Positions 1 to 5,153 of a stretch of DNA of 5,153 nucleotides are shown here, piece by piece. The stretch spans positions 1,607,784 to 1,612,936 of the forward strand of contig CP070682.1 in assembly GCA_020352595.1 (NCBI GenBank), in the 5' to 3' direction. The position numbers were made by a program, and so were the translations under genes. Each line of letters begins with the position of its first letter. Position 1 is the stretch's first letter. The notes under the pieces are model-generated. The model was not told where the DNA came from and did not search any database. It saw only the letters and a program-made list of their open reading frames with translations. Source of the stretch: a bacterium (GTDB lineage: Bacteria; BMS3Abin14).

Positions 1-209
1 TCATGCAGGACCTCGGCTACGGGAAGGGGTACGAGTACTCCCACGACATGCCGGAGGGGGTTTCTGTGCACAGCTTCTTCCCCGAGGAGATGGGGGAGAG
101 GAGGTACTATAACCCTTCGCCGCAGGGCAGGGAAAAGGCGATAGGGGAGAGATTGAAAGAGCTGCGAGAAAAGATCCGGCGGCTCAGGGGTAAAACCGTA
201 CGTGAGTAG
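1..209 (+). CDS. rarA: RarA (MgsA) replication-associated recombination ATPase, C-terminal end only
   Basis: Only the last 68 codons are present; the gene enters from the left edge with the frame starting at base 3 and stops at TAG 207-209. The first visible methionine is internal, not a start. The visible part matches the end of the RarA/MgsA C-terminal domain: a 'DLGYGKGYEYSHD' block (family pattern GYG-x-x-Y-x-Y-A/S-HD), then a 'FFPEEMGERRYYNPSPQG' block, then a basic helix with the pattern ERLKELREKIRRLRG. E. coli RarA has the same order of elements at its end. RarA is a clamp-loader-like AAA+ ATPase, active as a tetramer in the cytoplasm at stalled or gapped replication forks. The AAA+ core lies outside the window, so its Walker motifs cannot be checked. 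No gene follows closely; about 400 bases of repeat-rich DNA separate it from mutL. Confidence 0.9.
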   Translation, partial: MQDLGYGKGYEYSHDMPEGVSVHSFFPEEMGERRYYNPSPQGREKAIGERLKELREKIRRLRGKTVRE

Positions 210-223
210 AGCTTACGTGCGTT

Positions 224-261
224 CGTGCGTGGGATCGACTCGCAATCACTCCCTACGCATG
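224..261. repeat. Bulged hairpin just after rarA
   Basis: CGTGCGTGGGA (224-234) can pair with TCCC-ACGCATG (250-261) if T254 is bulged and one G-T wobble is allowed, leaving a 15-base loop. It starts 15 bases after the rarA stop, where a transcript end would be expected. However, no T-run follows, so a classical intrinsic terminator is not supported. It could be a processing or Rho-associated 3' structure, or part of the dispersed repeat sequence that fills this gap. Confidence 0.3.
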
Positions 262-311
262 CACGGATGCGCGGAGCGGTGTCGGGGTGCCGGGGAGGAA
301 TAAGCACGCGG

Positions 312-472
312 GACGCAGAGAAATCAATAACGGTCTCACGCAAAGGCGCCAAGAAAAACAAGGGTCGGGGGGAAATGATTAAAGGCTGCCTCGGGACAAT
401 TTTGGTCGTGGTTGTACTGAATGAAGTCATAAAAGGTGACAAAAACCTGATATTTTAGTCGTTCTTTGCGTC
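312..472. repeat. 161-bp element with inverted ends (dispersed CACGCAAAGGCGC-type repeat)
   Basis: The left end GACGCAGAGAA (312-322) is the reverse complement of TTCTTTGCGTC (462-472) at 10 of 11 positions. A second inward copy, ACGCAAAG (338-345), also matches CTTTGCGT (464-471) exactly. In translation the left part reads SRKGAKK on the + strand and LAPLRE on the - strand. I remember such peptides as common spurious predictions from a dispersed 'ACGCAAAGGCGC' repeat in environmental genomes; that is from memory, not a search. The interior is more AT-rich than the surroundings and holds a 27-codon frame (375-458) with a hydrophobic stretch, but no transposase. A MITE-like or passive intergenic repeat is the best reading. 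No target-site duplication is obvious. Confidence 0.45.
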
Positions 473-479
473 TTGCCTG

Positions 480-517
480 TCCGCCAAAGCTGGATGGGGA
501 GAGTTAGCGAAGGTGGA
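480..517. repeat. Hairpin repeat TCCGCC ... GGTGGA
   Basis: TCCGCC (480-485) can pair with GGTGGA (512-517) with one G-U wobble. The wording 'GTCCGCC-AAAGCT ... AGCGAAGG-GGAAGCGTG' resembles a second dispersed motif that I recall lying next to the ACGCAAAG repeat in environmental genomes. It directly adjoins the right end of the 161-bp element, so the two may be one composite repeat. The family is recalled from memory and cannot be confirmed here. Confidence 0.35.
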
Positions 518-555
518 AGCGTGTCAAGCGAGCGGGCGTGAGGCTGATTTTTCTT

Positions 556-612
556 TGAGATGTGAGATCCTCCTTTGCCGGTGCTTCGGAGGACAGGTCT
601 GAGATATGAGAT
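556..612 (+). repeat. Paired TGAGAT-N-TGAGAT direct repeats ahead of mutL
   Basis: TGAGATGTGAGAT (556-568) and TGAGATATGAGAT (600-612) are 13-base copies differing at one position. Each is made of two TGAGAT units with a 7-base period, and the copies are 44 bases apart. They flank the TCCTCC/GGAGGA hairpin and sit in the expected 5' leader of mutL. They could be a protein-binding array or a remnant of a degenerate heptamer repeat. No function is assigned. Confidence 0.45.
568..593 (+). promoter_or_regulatory. Hairpin that would mask a Shine-Dalgarno-like GGAGGA in the mutL leader
   Basis: TCCTCC (568-573) is the exact reverse complement of GGAGGA (588-593), with a 14-base loop. GGAGGA is the strongest ribosome-binding sequence in this leader, but it lies 26 bases before the mutL ATG at 620. 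It is only 12 bases before an out-of-frame ATG at 606 that opens a 5-codon frame. If the leader is transcribed, this stem could limit ribosome access. The alternative in-frame starts TTG 575 and GTG 581 would fall within the stem or loop. Confidence 0.3.
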
Positions 613-619
613 TCAAAAC

Positions 620-2347
620 ATGATTGACAACCGCAACCGCATTAAGATCCTCCCCGACGAGCTCGTCAACGTCATCGCCGCCGGCGAGGTGGTGGAGCGT
701 CCGGCCTCGGTGGTGAAGGAACTCGTCGAGAACGCCCTCGACGCCGGGGCGCGGAGGATAGAGGTGCGCCTGGAGGACGGGGGGCGCCGGAAGATAGTGG
801 TGTCCGACGACGGCGTGGGCATGGACGAGGAGAGCGCCCTCCTGGCCATCGAGAGGCACGCCACCAGCAAGATCACGGCCGTTGACGACCTCAGGCACAT
901 AAGGACCCTCGGGTTCCGCGGAGAGGCGCTGCCGAGCATCGCCGCGGTGGGACGGTTCACGCTCGAGACCTGGGACGGCGATTCGGGGGCTGGAACCAGG
1001 GTCGAAATGGATGGCGGCAGGTTGAAAGGTGTCCAGCCGTGCGGGCGGGCCCGCGGCACGACGGTGGCCCTGGAGGGGATCTTCAGACAGTTGCCCGCCA
1101 GGAGGAAGTTCATGAGGAGTCGGGAGACGGAGACCGCGTGGTGCCTGAGGTCCGTCGAGGACGCGGCGCTTTCCCGGCCCGATGTCCATTTCGAGATGAT
1201 CCATGACGGCGTCGGTCTCCTTTCCATGCCGCCGGTGGACAGCCTCAGGGAGAGGGTGGCCCCCCTGTGGGGTGTGGAGGAGGCAGCAAGGATGCTGTCC
1301 GTAAGACACAGCGGGGAGGGGATCAGGCTCGAGGGCCTCATCAGCCCTCCTACGATCACTTTCTCCCGCCGGAGCAGGCACCGCGTCCTCCTCAACCGGA
1401 GGCCCCTGAAGGACCCCGTTCTCAACGGCCTCATCTCCGCCGGTCTTGCCGGCATCTACCCGCAGGGGCGCTTCCCGGCCCTCGTTCTGGCACTGGAGAT
1501 AGAGGACGATCTGGTAGACATCAACGTCCATCCCTCCAAGCGCGAGGTGAGGATAAGGCGCCCGGATTCCATCACCTCCGCCGTCAGGGAATCGCTGACG
1601 AAGGTCGAAGGACCGGTGCGACCGCCTCACCGGTATCTTCCCGCCGCCGAGAAGATCATGCCGGTGACTCCACCCGCCGCCGAGGGAACTCTGCCCTTCG
1701 GCCGCGGCGCCGGGGATCCCGGGCACCGGGGTGGACAGGGTGCGCTGCCGGCGGAGGGACAGACCCCTGGCCCCGGACCCGGCGACATGAGGATCCTCGG
1801 CCAGATCATGGGGACCTTCATCCTGGTGGCCGGGCCTGAAGGCCTGACCATCGTGGACCAGCACGCGGCCCACGAAAGGCTCGTCTACAACCGTCTGATG
1901 GCGAGACGTTCCGAGCAAGGGGCCCCTTCCCAGCGTCTGGCCGTCCCCCTGCTCCTCGAGATGGGGCCGTCGGAAGTCTCCGGTATCCTGGCCCTGAGGA
2001 AAATCCTCGAGTCCTTCGGTTTCGAGATCGATCCCTTCGGCGACAGCACGATGCGTGTCACAGCAGTTCCCGCGGACCTGCCCGGCGCCATCGCCGAAGA
2101 GCTCCTGCGGCAGCTTGCCGCCGACCCGGATCCGGCAAAGAGGGTCCCCGATGAAGTGGCCCTCGCCATCAGCAGGTGGGCGTGCAGGCAGAGCGTCACG
2201 GCAGGCAAACGGATGTCCGGGGAGCAGATGAGCCGTCTCCTGGCGGACCTGGAGGCCACAGACTCGGGCCTTACCTGCCCTCATGGGCGTCCCACGCGGG
2301 TGACCCTCACACGTTCGGACCTCGAGAGGCTCTTCGGAAGGCAATGA
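620..2347 (+). CDS. mutL: MutL DNA mismatch repair protein (endonuclease-type)
   Basis: The protein is 575 residues from ATG 620. The frame is open upstream to TTG 575, but family homology begins at 'RIKILPDEL', so ATG 620 fits best despite a weak ribosome site. The N-terminal GHKL ATPase is intact: VKELVENALDAGA (residues 32-44, with E34 and N38 at the catalytic and magnesium positions), DDGVGM (63-68), RHATSK (79-84), TLGFRGEALPSI (96-107), and DINVHPSK (300-307, with the ATP-contacting lysine K307). A Pro/Gly-rich linker covers about 330-389. The C-terminal dimerisation/nuclease domain has DQHAAHER (413-420), QRLAVPLLL at the site of the beta-clamp-binding motif (438-446), ACR (521-523) and CPHGRPT (553-559). 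These mark the nicking MutL found in bacteria lacking MutH. In the DQHA(X)2E(X)4E motif the last Glu is Asn424. Its stop overlaps the miaA start. Confidence 0.96.
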   Translation: MIDNRNRIKILPDELVNVIAAGEVVERPASVVKELVENALDAGARRIEVRLEDGGRRKIVVSDDGVGMDEESALLAIERHATSKITAVDDLRHIRTLGFRGEALPSIAAVGRFTLETWDGDSGAGTRVEMDGGRLKGVQPCGRARGTTVALEGIFRQLPARRKFMRSRETETAWCLRSVEDAALSRPDVHFEMIHDGVGLLSMPPVDSLRERVAPLWGVEEAARMLSVRHSGEGIRLEGLISPPTITFSRRSRHRVLLNRRPLKDPVLNGLISAGLAGIYPQGRFPALVLALEIEDDLVDINVHPSKREVRIRRPDSITSAVRESLTKVEGPVRPPHRYLPAAEKIMPVTPPAAEGTLPFGRGAGDPGHRGGQGALPAEGQTPGPGPGDMRILGQIMGTFILVAGPEGLTIVDQHAAHERLVYNRLMARRSEQGAPSQRLAVPLLLEMGPSEVSGILALRKILESFGFEIDPFGDSTMRVTAVPADLPGAIAEELLRQLAADPDPAKRVPDEVALAISRWACRQSVTAGKRMSGEQMSRLLADLEATDSGLTCPHGRPTRVTLTRSDLERLFGRQ

Positions 2348-3303
2348 CCGCCAGACCTTTCCTCCTGGTCCTCGGGGGACCCACCGCATCGGGGAAGTCG
2401 GCGCTGGCCATGCACCTGTCCAGCCAGGTCCCCATGGAGATCATCAACGTCGACTCCATGCAGGTCTACAGGGGCATGGATGTGGGAACGGCCAAAGCCG
2501 GGCCCGCGGAGGGGAGGCGTGTCCGCCATCATCTCCTGGACCTCTGTGATCCTGACGAGCCCTTCTCGGTGGGACGGTACATCCCTCTTTTCCGGGGAAA
2601 GGTCGAGGAGATCACCACCAGGGAGCACCTGCCGGTGGCGGTGGGAGGCACGGGCCTTTACCTGAGGGGCGCCCTCCGGGGACTTTTCGAGGGACCCGCC
2701 AGGGACGAGGGGCTGAGATCGCAACTGAGGGAGAAGGAGCAACATCATCCCGGGATCCTCTACACGCTCCTCGAGGAAAGGGATCCTGAGACAGCCAGAA
2801 GGACCCGGCCATCGGACCTGGTGCGCATTATCAGAGCCCTGGAGGTCCACACGATCACCGGAATGCCCATAAGCGGGCACCAGGCCCGGCACGCCTTCGC
2901 CGACCGACCCTTCGACGCCCGGGTGTACTGCCTCAATCCGGATCGGCAGGCCCTTTACCTCTGGATCGAGGAGCGCGTTGACTCCATGATGGCATCCGGG
3001 TTCCTGCAGGAAGTGCGGAGATTGAAGGAAAAGGGATACAGCCGGGACCTGACTGCCATGAAGGGGCTCGGTTACAGGGAGCTCATGGCGCACCTCGAGG
3101 GGGAGACCACCCTGGAGGAGGCGGTCCAGCTCATCAAGCGCAACACCCGCCGCTACGCCAAACGCCAGATCACCTGGTTCCGGGGCGAGGAAGGGGTGAT
3201 GTGGCTGGATTACCGGAGCAGAGGGGAGATCCCGGAGATGGCGCAAAGGATCGTCAGAGAAGTGCGAAGTGCGGGGTACCCCGTGAAGGGATCGGTTTCC
3301 TGA
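2344..3303 (+). CDS. miaA: MiaA tRNA dimethylallyltransferase
   Basis: The 319-residue protein is of normal family length. It transfers a dimethylallyl group from DMAPP to N6 of A37 in tRNAs that read codons starting with U, the first step toward ms2i6A. Visible motifs are the P-loop GPTASGKS (12-19), DSMQVYRGMDVGTAK (37-51, with the catalytic-type Asp37), VRHHLLD (60-66), VGGTGLYL (100-107), RDPETARR and RALEV (146-153, 164-168), GLGYREL (241-247) and TRRYAKRQITWFR (268-280). ATG 2344 overlaps the mutL TGA (ATGA). The frame stays open upstream inside mutL, but homology starts at this ATG. GGAAG at 2336-2340 is too close to be an ideal ribosome site, which fits translational coupling to mutL. 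Nothing is missing or broken. Confidence 0.97.
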   Translation: MTARPFLLVLGGPTASGKSALAMHLSSQVPMEIINVDSMQVYRGMDVGTAKAGPAEGRRVRHHLLDLCDPDEPFSVGRYIPLFRGKVEEITTREHLPVAVGGTGLYLRGALRGLFEGPARDEGLRSQLREKEQHHPGILYTLLEERDPETARRTRPSDLVRIIRALEVHTITGMPISGHQARHAFADRPFDARVYCLNPDRQALYLWIEERVDSMMASGFLQEVRRLKEKGYSRDLTAMKGLGYRELMAHLEGETTLEEAVQLIKRNTRRYAKRQITWFRGEEGVMWLDYRSRGEIPEMAQRIVREVRSAGYPVKGSVS

Positions 3304-3315
3304 CCGGGCGGCTGA

Positions 3316-3479
3316 GGGGACCGGCGACAGGGCGAACCCGGAAGCCGGGTCACCCCATCGGAGCCATTGCCAGGCTGATTACAGGTTGCGGGATCAGATG
3401 CCTCGAACCTGATACTCCGGTGGGAGTCCGGCACCGCGGAGCGGCTGCCCGGGGCCGGCAACCGCTCTCATCTGCCGGC
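3316..3479 (+). other. Hairpin-rich intergenic region between miaA and the exported-protein gene
   Basis: No open frame here resembles a gene. Several exact pairings are visible: ACCCGG/CCGGGT (3336-3341 with 3345-3350), optionally enclosed by GGGG/CCCC (3316-3319 with 3353-3356); CAGGTT-CG/CGAACCTG (3382-3390 with 3404-3411, one bulged G); ACTCC/GGAGT around a GGTG loop (3414-3418 with 3423-3427); and two competing stems at 3439-3479. It may be the structured 3' end of the mutL-miaA message, a small RNA or a leader element. I tried to fit it to known riboswitch cores without success. High GC makes chance pairing common, so confidence is low. Confidence 0.3.
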
Positions 3480-3492
3480 GACCGATTATTTT
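3454..3492 (+). terminator. Possible intrinsic terminator of the mutL-miaA transcript
   Basis: GCCGGCA (3454-3460) and TGCCGGC (3473-3479) form a perfect 7-bp GC-rich stem with a 12-base loop. The first T-rich stretch of this region, GATTATTTT, follows at 3484-3492 after a 4-base gap. The T-tract is interrupted and the loop is long, so it would be a weak terminator. It is placed after the operon and before the next promoter, as expected. Confidence 0.35.
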
Positions 3493-3495
3493 AAC

Positions 3496-3519
3496 GAACC
3501 GGATTTCCAAAACCGGTTC
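3496..3519. promoter_or_regulatory. Inverted repeat around the -35 box (possible operator)
   Basis: GAACCGG (3496-3502) and CCGGTTC (3513-3519) are perfect reverse complements with a 10-base AT-rich spacer. One mismatch further out, AA/TT pairs continue the symmetry. The proposed -35 box TTTCCA lies inside the spacer, so a dimeric regulator bound here would cover the promoter. It could instead form an RNA hairpin in read-through transcripts. No regulator gene is in the window. Confidence 0.4.
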
Positions 3520-3532
3520 ATTGATCTAGAAT
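3504..3532 (+). promoter_or_regulatory. Sigma-70-type promoter for the exported-protein gene
   Basis: TTTCCA (3504-3509, 4 of 6 to consensus) and TAGAAT (3527-3532, 5 of 6) are exactly 17 bases apart. Transcription would begin near 3538-3540, giving a leader of roughly 35 bases before TTG 3573 with the ribosome site inside it. The region is locally AT-rich in an otherwise GC-rich window. Using this promoter excludes the upstream in-frame ATG 3531, because that ATG overlaps the -10 box. Confidence 0.45.
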
Positions 3533-3561
3533 GAAAATTTCATTGCCAATACCCGCACGAC

Positions 3562-3567
3562 GGAGGA
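3562..3567 (+). promoter_or_regulatory. Strong ribosome binding site that decides a TTG start
   Basis: GGAGGA lies 5 bases before TTG 3573. It is the best-placed Shine-Dalgarno site in the window. The competing in-frame ATG 3531 has no purine-rich site ahead of it, so this site favours the TTG start. Confidence 0.65.
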
Positions 3568-3572
3568 AACCG

Positions 3573-5153
3573 TTGAGAGGATTCAGAGCCCCCATCCTTG
3601 TCTGTGCCTGCCTTCTCCTTATGCTACCGGCCCACGCCGCGGCCCTGACAGCCAGGGCGCGGGTATCCGCCCATGCCCCCATCATCGATGGCGACGTAGC
3701 CGCCGCCCAGAGCGAAGCCCTGGAGGCCGCCCTCGTCAAGGCGGTGGAGAACGTCCTGGGGCAGATCATCCCCGAAAAGACCTACGCGGCCCTCGAAGCC
3801 CTCCTGCGGGAGAAGATCACACCCCAGGCGGAGCACTTCATAACGAACTACCAGATCGTGAGCCAGGACGTCAGCGACAGGTCCTACACGGTGCATCTCT
3901 CGGTGGCTGTAGACACGGATCTTCTGAGGAAGAATCTGGCCAGGATCGGGGTCATCAGGGAGCCGGGAAGCCCACCCCTGACAGCAGTCTTCGTCACAGT
4001 GGACGCGCCCATGGGGCTCGACCACGTCAAATCCCTCGGCAGGATCGCCGTGGAGAATGTCTCGACCGAACTTGAGAGAGCCGGGCTGACGGTGATCCCG
4101 GTCAACGGGGAGGACCCCGGCTTCAGGATCATAAGGCCGCCGCAGGCTCCGGAAGCCCTGGTGTCGGAGGGTCTCGTCACCATGGCCGACCTTTCCGTGG
4201 GCATCCTGTTTCAGAAACGGGGCGAGGCGCAGGTTACGGGCAGCGCCATGCAGATCCCCATGTACCTGTCCCTTCAGGCGGTGGAGGTGCAGTCCGGCAC
4301 CCTGGTGGACGTGAGCCTGCAGGAGGTCGTGGTGAGCATGGACACGAGGGACGGGACGCTCCTTTCCAGGGACCTGGGCAGGGAGATGACCGAGATAGGG
4401 AGCAGGGTCTCCTCCACCCTGAGGGAACGGTTCCTCTCAGGGGAAGCGGCGGGTGATTCCCTTGCCCTCACCTTCGAGGGTAAGCCCGATTTCAGGAAGG
4501 TGCGCAGCGTCATCGGCGAGATCCAGTTCCGCATGGGGGAGGGAACGACCATAATTCCCGTGAATTTCAGCCCGGATCGCTCGGTTTATTCCATCTGGTC
4601 GACCAGGGAGCCGGACGAGGTGGTCAAGACCCTTTCGCAGAGCGAATTCGTCACCGAATCCTTCACCCTTCTCCGCCACGAAGCGGGGGTGACGCTGGTA
4701 CCAAAGGCCCAGAAACAGGCTCAGGGCGTGCTGGAGTTCGGGGAGGAGGTCGTCTTCTACAGGAGGCTTCCCGTTCCCGGTATCGAGAACCCGGACGACG
4801 TCAGGAAGATCGAATACGTCGCCTGGCAGGAGATGGAGGAGAACGGCGAGTTCGCGAGGGCCAACGCAGCCCCGGCGGGCATGGGCATCCTCGGCAGGGT
4901 CGACCCCTCGAGGGATCAGGATTTCTTCCGTTTCACCCTGCCGGGGGGATCGAGGGAGATCGCCGTGTACCTCGAGCAAACGGGGCCCGGAGAGGTCAGA
5001 CCCCGTCTGCGCGTTTTCAGTACCGCGGGCCGCCTCCTGTATGAGCACATCGCCCGCAGCAGGGGCAGAAACCTGTACTTTACCCTCACTGTCCACGAGC
5101 AGGTCCGCGAGGTCGTCCTTTCCGTCGAGGATTACCTGGGGCGATATCCGTCC
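3573..5153 (+). CDS. Exported protein with FlgT/LPP20-like N-terminus and PPC-like domain, 3' end missing
   Basis: The frame is open from TTG 3573 to the right edge (527 residues, no stop). TTG is chosen for its ribosome site; in-frame ATG 3531 would add 14 residues (MKISLPIPARRRKP). A Sec signal peptide is clear: basic start, hydrophobic core ILVCACLLLML, and likely cleavage after Ala22 or Ala24 (LPAHAAA). Residues 27-110 follow a FlgT/LPP20-like pattern (A-x-I-DGDVAAAQSEALEAAL, then a helix and strand pairs). About 190-290 alternates strands and helices around a 'SVGILFQKRG ... VEVQSGTLVDVSL' core that recalls CsgG/FlgT middle domains. About 295-410 includes an 'FRKVRSVIGEIQF' helix-strand unit. 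Residues 424-527 resemble a pre-peptidase C-terminal beta-sandwich: NGEFARANAA, GILGRVD, DQDFFRFTLPGG. It probably acts in the periplasm or outside the cell; the function is unknown. Coding and export are well supported, domain names less so. Confidence 0.8.
   Translation, partial: MRGFRAPILVCACLLLMLPAHAAALTARARVSAHAPIIDGDVAAAQSEALEAALVKAVENVLGQIIPEKTYAALEALLREKITPQAEHFITNYQIVSQDVSDRSYTVHLSVAVDTDLLRKNLARIGVIREPGSPPLTAVFVTVDAPMGLDHVKSLGRIAVENVSTELERAGLTVIPVNGEDPGFRIIRPPQAPEALVSEGLVTMADLSVGILFQKRGEAQVTGSAMQIPMYLSLQAVEVQSGTLVDVSLQEVVVSMDTRDGTLLSRDLGREMTEIGSRVSSTLRERFLSGEAAGDSLALTFEGKPDFRKVRSVIGEIQFRMGEGTTIIPVNFSPDRSVYSIWSTREPDEVVKTLSQSEFVTESFTLLRHEAGVTLVPKAQKQAQGVLEFGEEVVFYRRLPVPGIENPDDVRKIEYVAWQEMEENGEFARANAAPAGMGILGRVDPSRDQDFFRFTLPGGSREIAVYLEQTGPGEVRPRLRVFSTAGRLLYEHIARSRGRNLYFTLTVHEQVREVVLSVEDYLGRYPS

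Noticed and set aside
107..442. Minus-strand 111-residue frame
   Set aside because: It overlaps the rarA end and reads the repeat backwards (LAPLRE), as expected for a spurious frame.
225..458. 77-residue coding frame starting at GTG 225
   Set aside because: Its sequence contains the repeat-derived SRKGAKK, it starts inside a hairpin, and its composition is not protein-like before residue 50.
524..2389. 621-residue minus-strand frame opposite mutL
   Set aside because: It is a long shadow frame caused by high GC; the + strand carries intact MutL motifs and the minus product is low-complexity Pro/Gly/Arg/His-rich.
3326..3365. c-di-GMP class I (GEMM) riboswitch
   Set aside because: ACAGGGCGAACC-GGAAG-GGGT resembles the start of the aptamer, but the conserved ACGCAAAGCC segment and the second stem are absent.
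3404..3436. TPP (thi-box) riboswitch
   Set aside because: GAACCTGAT matches the thi-box, but the following GG-TAAT-CC-GCG-AGGGA pattern is absent and the downstream gene has no link to thiamine.
3450..3463. SAM-I riboswitch (GGCAACC)
   Set aside because: Only this short string matches; the kink-turn and the GATGA core are missing.
3383..3482. Cobalamin riboswitch
   Set aside because: CCGGTGGGAGTCCGG and a terminal TCTGCCGGC look like fragments of the aptamer, but the GGGAA and GCCACTG core and a proper B12 box are missing, and the order and spacing do not fit.
3573..3650. Lipoprotein signal for the exported protein
   Set aside because: Cys11 and Cys13 lie within the hydrophobic core without a proper lipobox (V-C-A-C), and a normal Ala-x-Ala cleavage site follows.
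4437..5096. Minus-strand 219-residue frame opposite the exported protein
   Set aside because: The + frame has a ribosome site, signal peptide and domain-like patterns; the minus frame shows no recognisable motif and is a GC-rich shadow.

Overview
This is a GC-rich, gene-dense stretch of a bacterial chromosome. Every supported gene lies on the + strand, in the order rarA (3' end only), mutL, miaA, and an exported FlgT-like protein that runs off the right edge. The organism is probably a Gram-negative (diderm) bacterium without the enterobacterial MutH/Dam style of repair, because its MutL carries the C-terminal endonuclease motifs. Arginine is often encoded by AGG, and the rarA-mutL gap holds a 'CACGCAAAGGCGCC' type repeat that I associate with Desulfobacterota and other environmental anaerobes. 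The phylum is an inference and cannot be fixed from this window.

Layout. Positions 1-209 are the last 68 codons of rarA (replication-associated recombination ATPase). Positions 210-619 hold no convincing gene. They contain a bulged hairpin, a 161-bp element with inverted ends, a second hairpin repeat, two near-identical TGAGAT-N-TGAGAT blocks, and a hairpin that would mask a strong Shine-Dalgarno-like GGAGGA ahead of mutL. Positions 620-2347 are mutL, joined by an ATGA stop/start overlap to miaA (2344-3303). Positions 3304-3572 are non-coding but rich in possible hairpins. They include two mutually exclusive stems, one followed by a T-rich tract, and then a good sigma-70-like promoter with an inverted repeat around its -35 box. 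Positions 3573-5153 encode at least 527 residues of a secreted protein with a signal peptide, a FlgT/LPP20-like N-terminal region, a central part of unclear family, and a region like a bacterial pre-peptidase C-terminal (PPC) beta-sandwich.

How the genes work together. RarA (stalled forks), MutL (mismatch repair) and MiaA (tRNA A37 prenylation) are housekeeping functions. mutL and miaA are coupled in translation, a pairing seen in many bacteria. The exported protein seems to be a separate transcription unit with its own promoter, and its role is unknown. The least explained parts are the two intergenic regions and the domain make-up of the exported protein. I see no defence system, CRISPR array, transposase, tRNA or rRNA.
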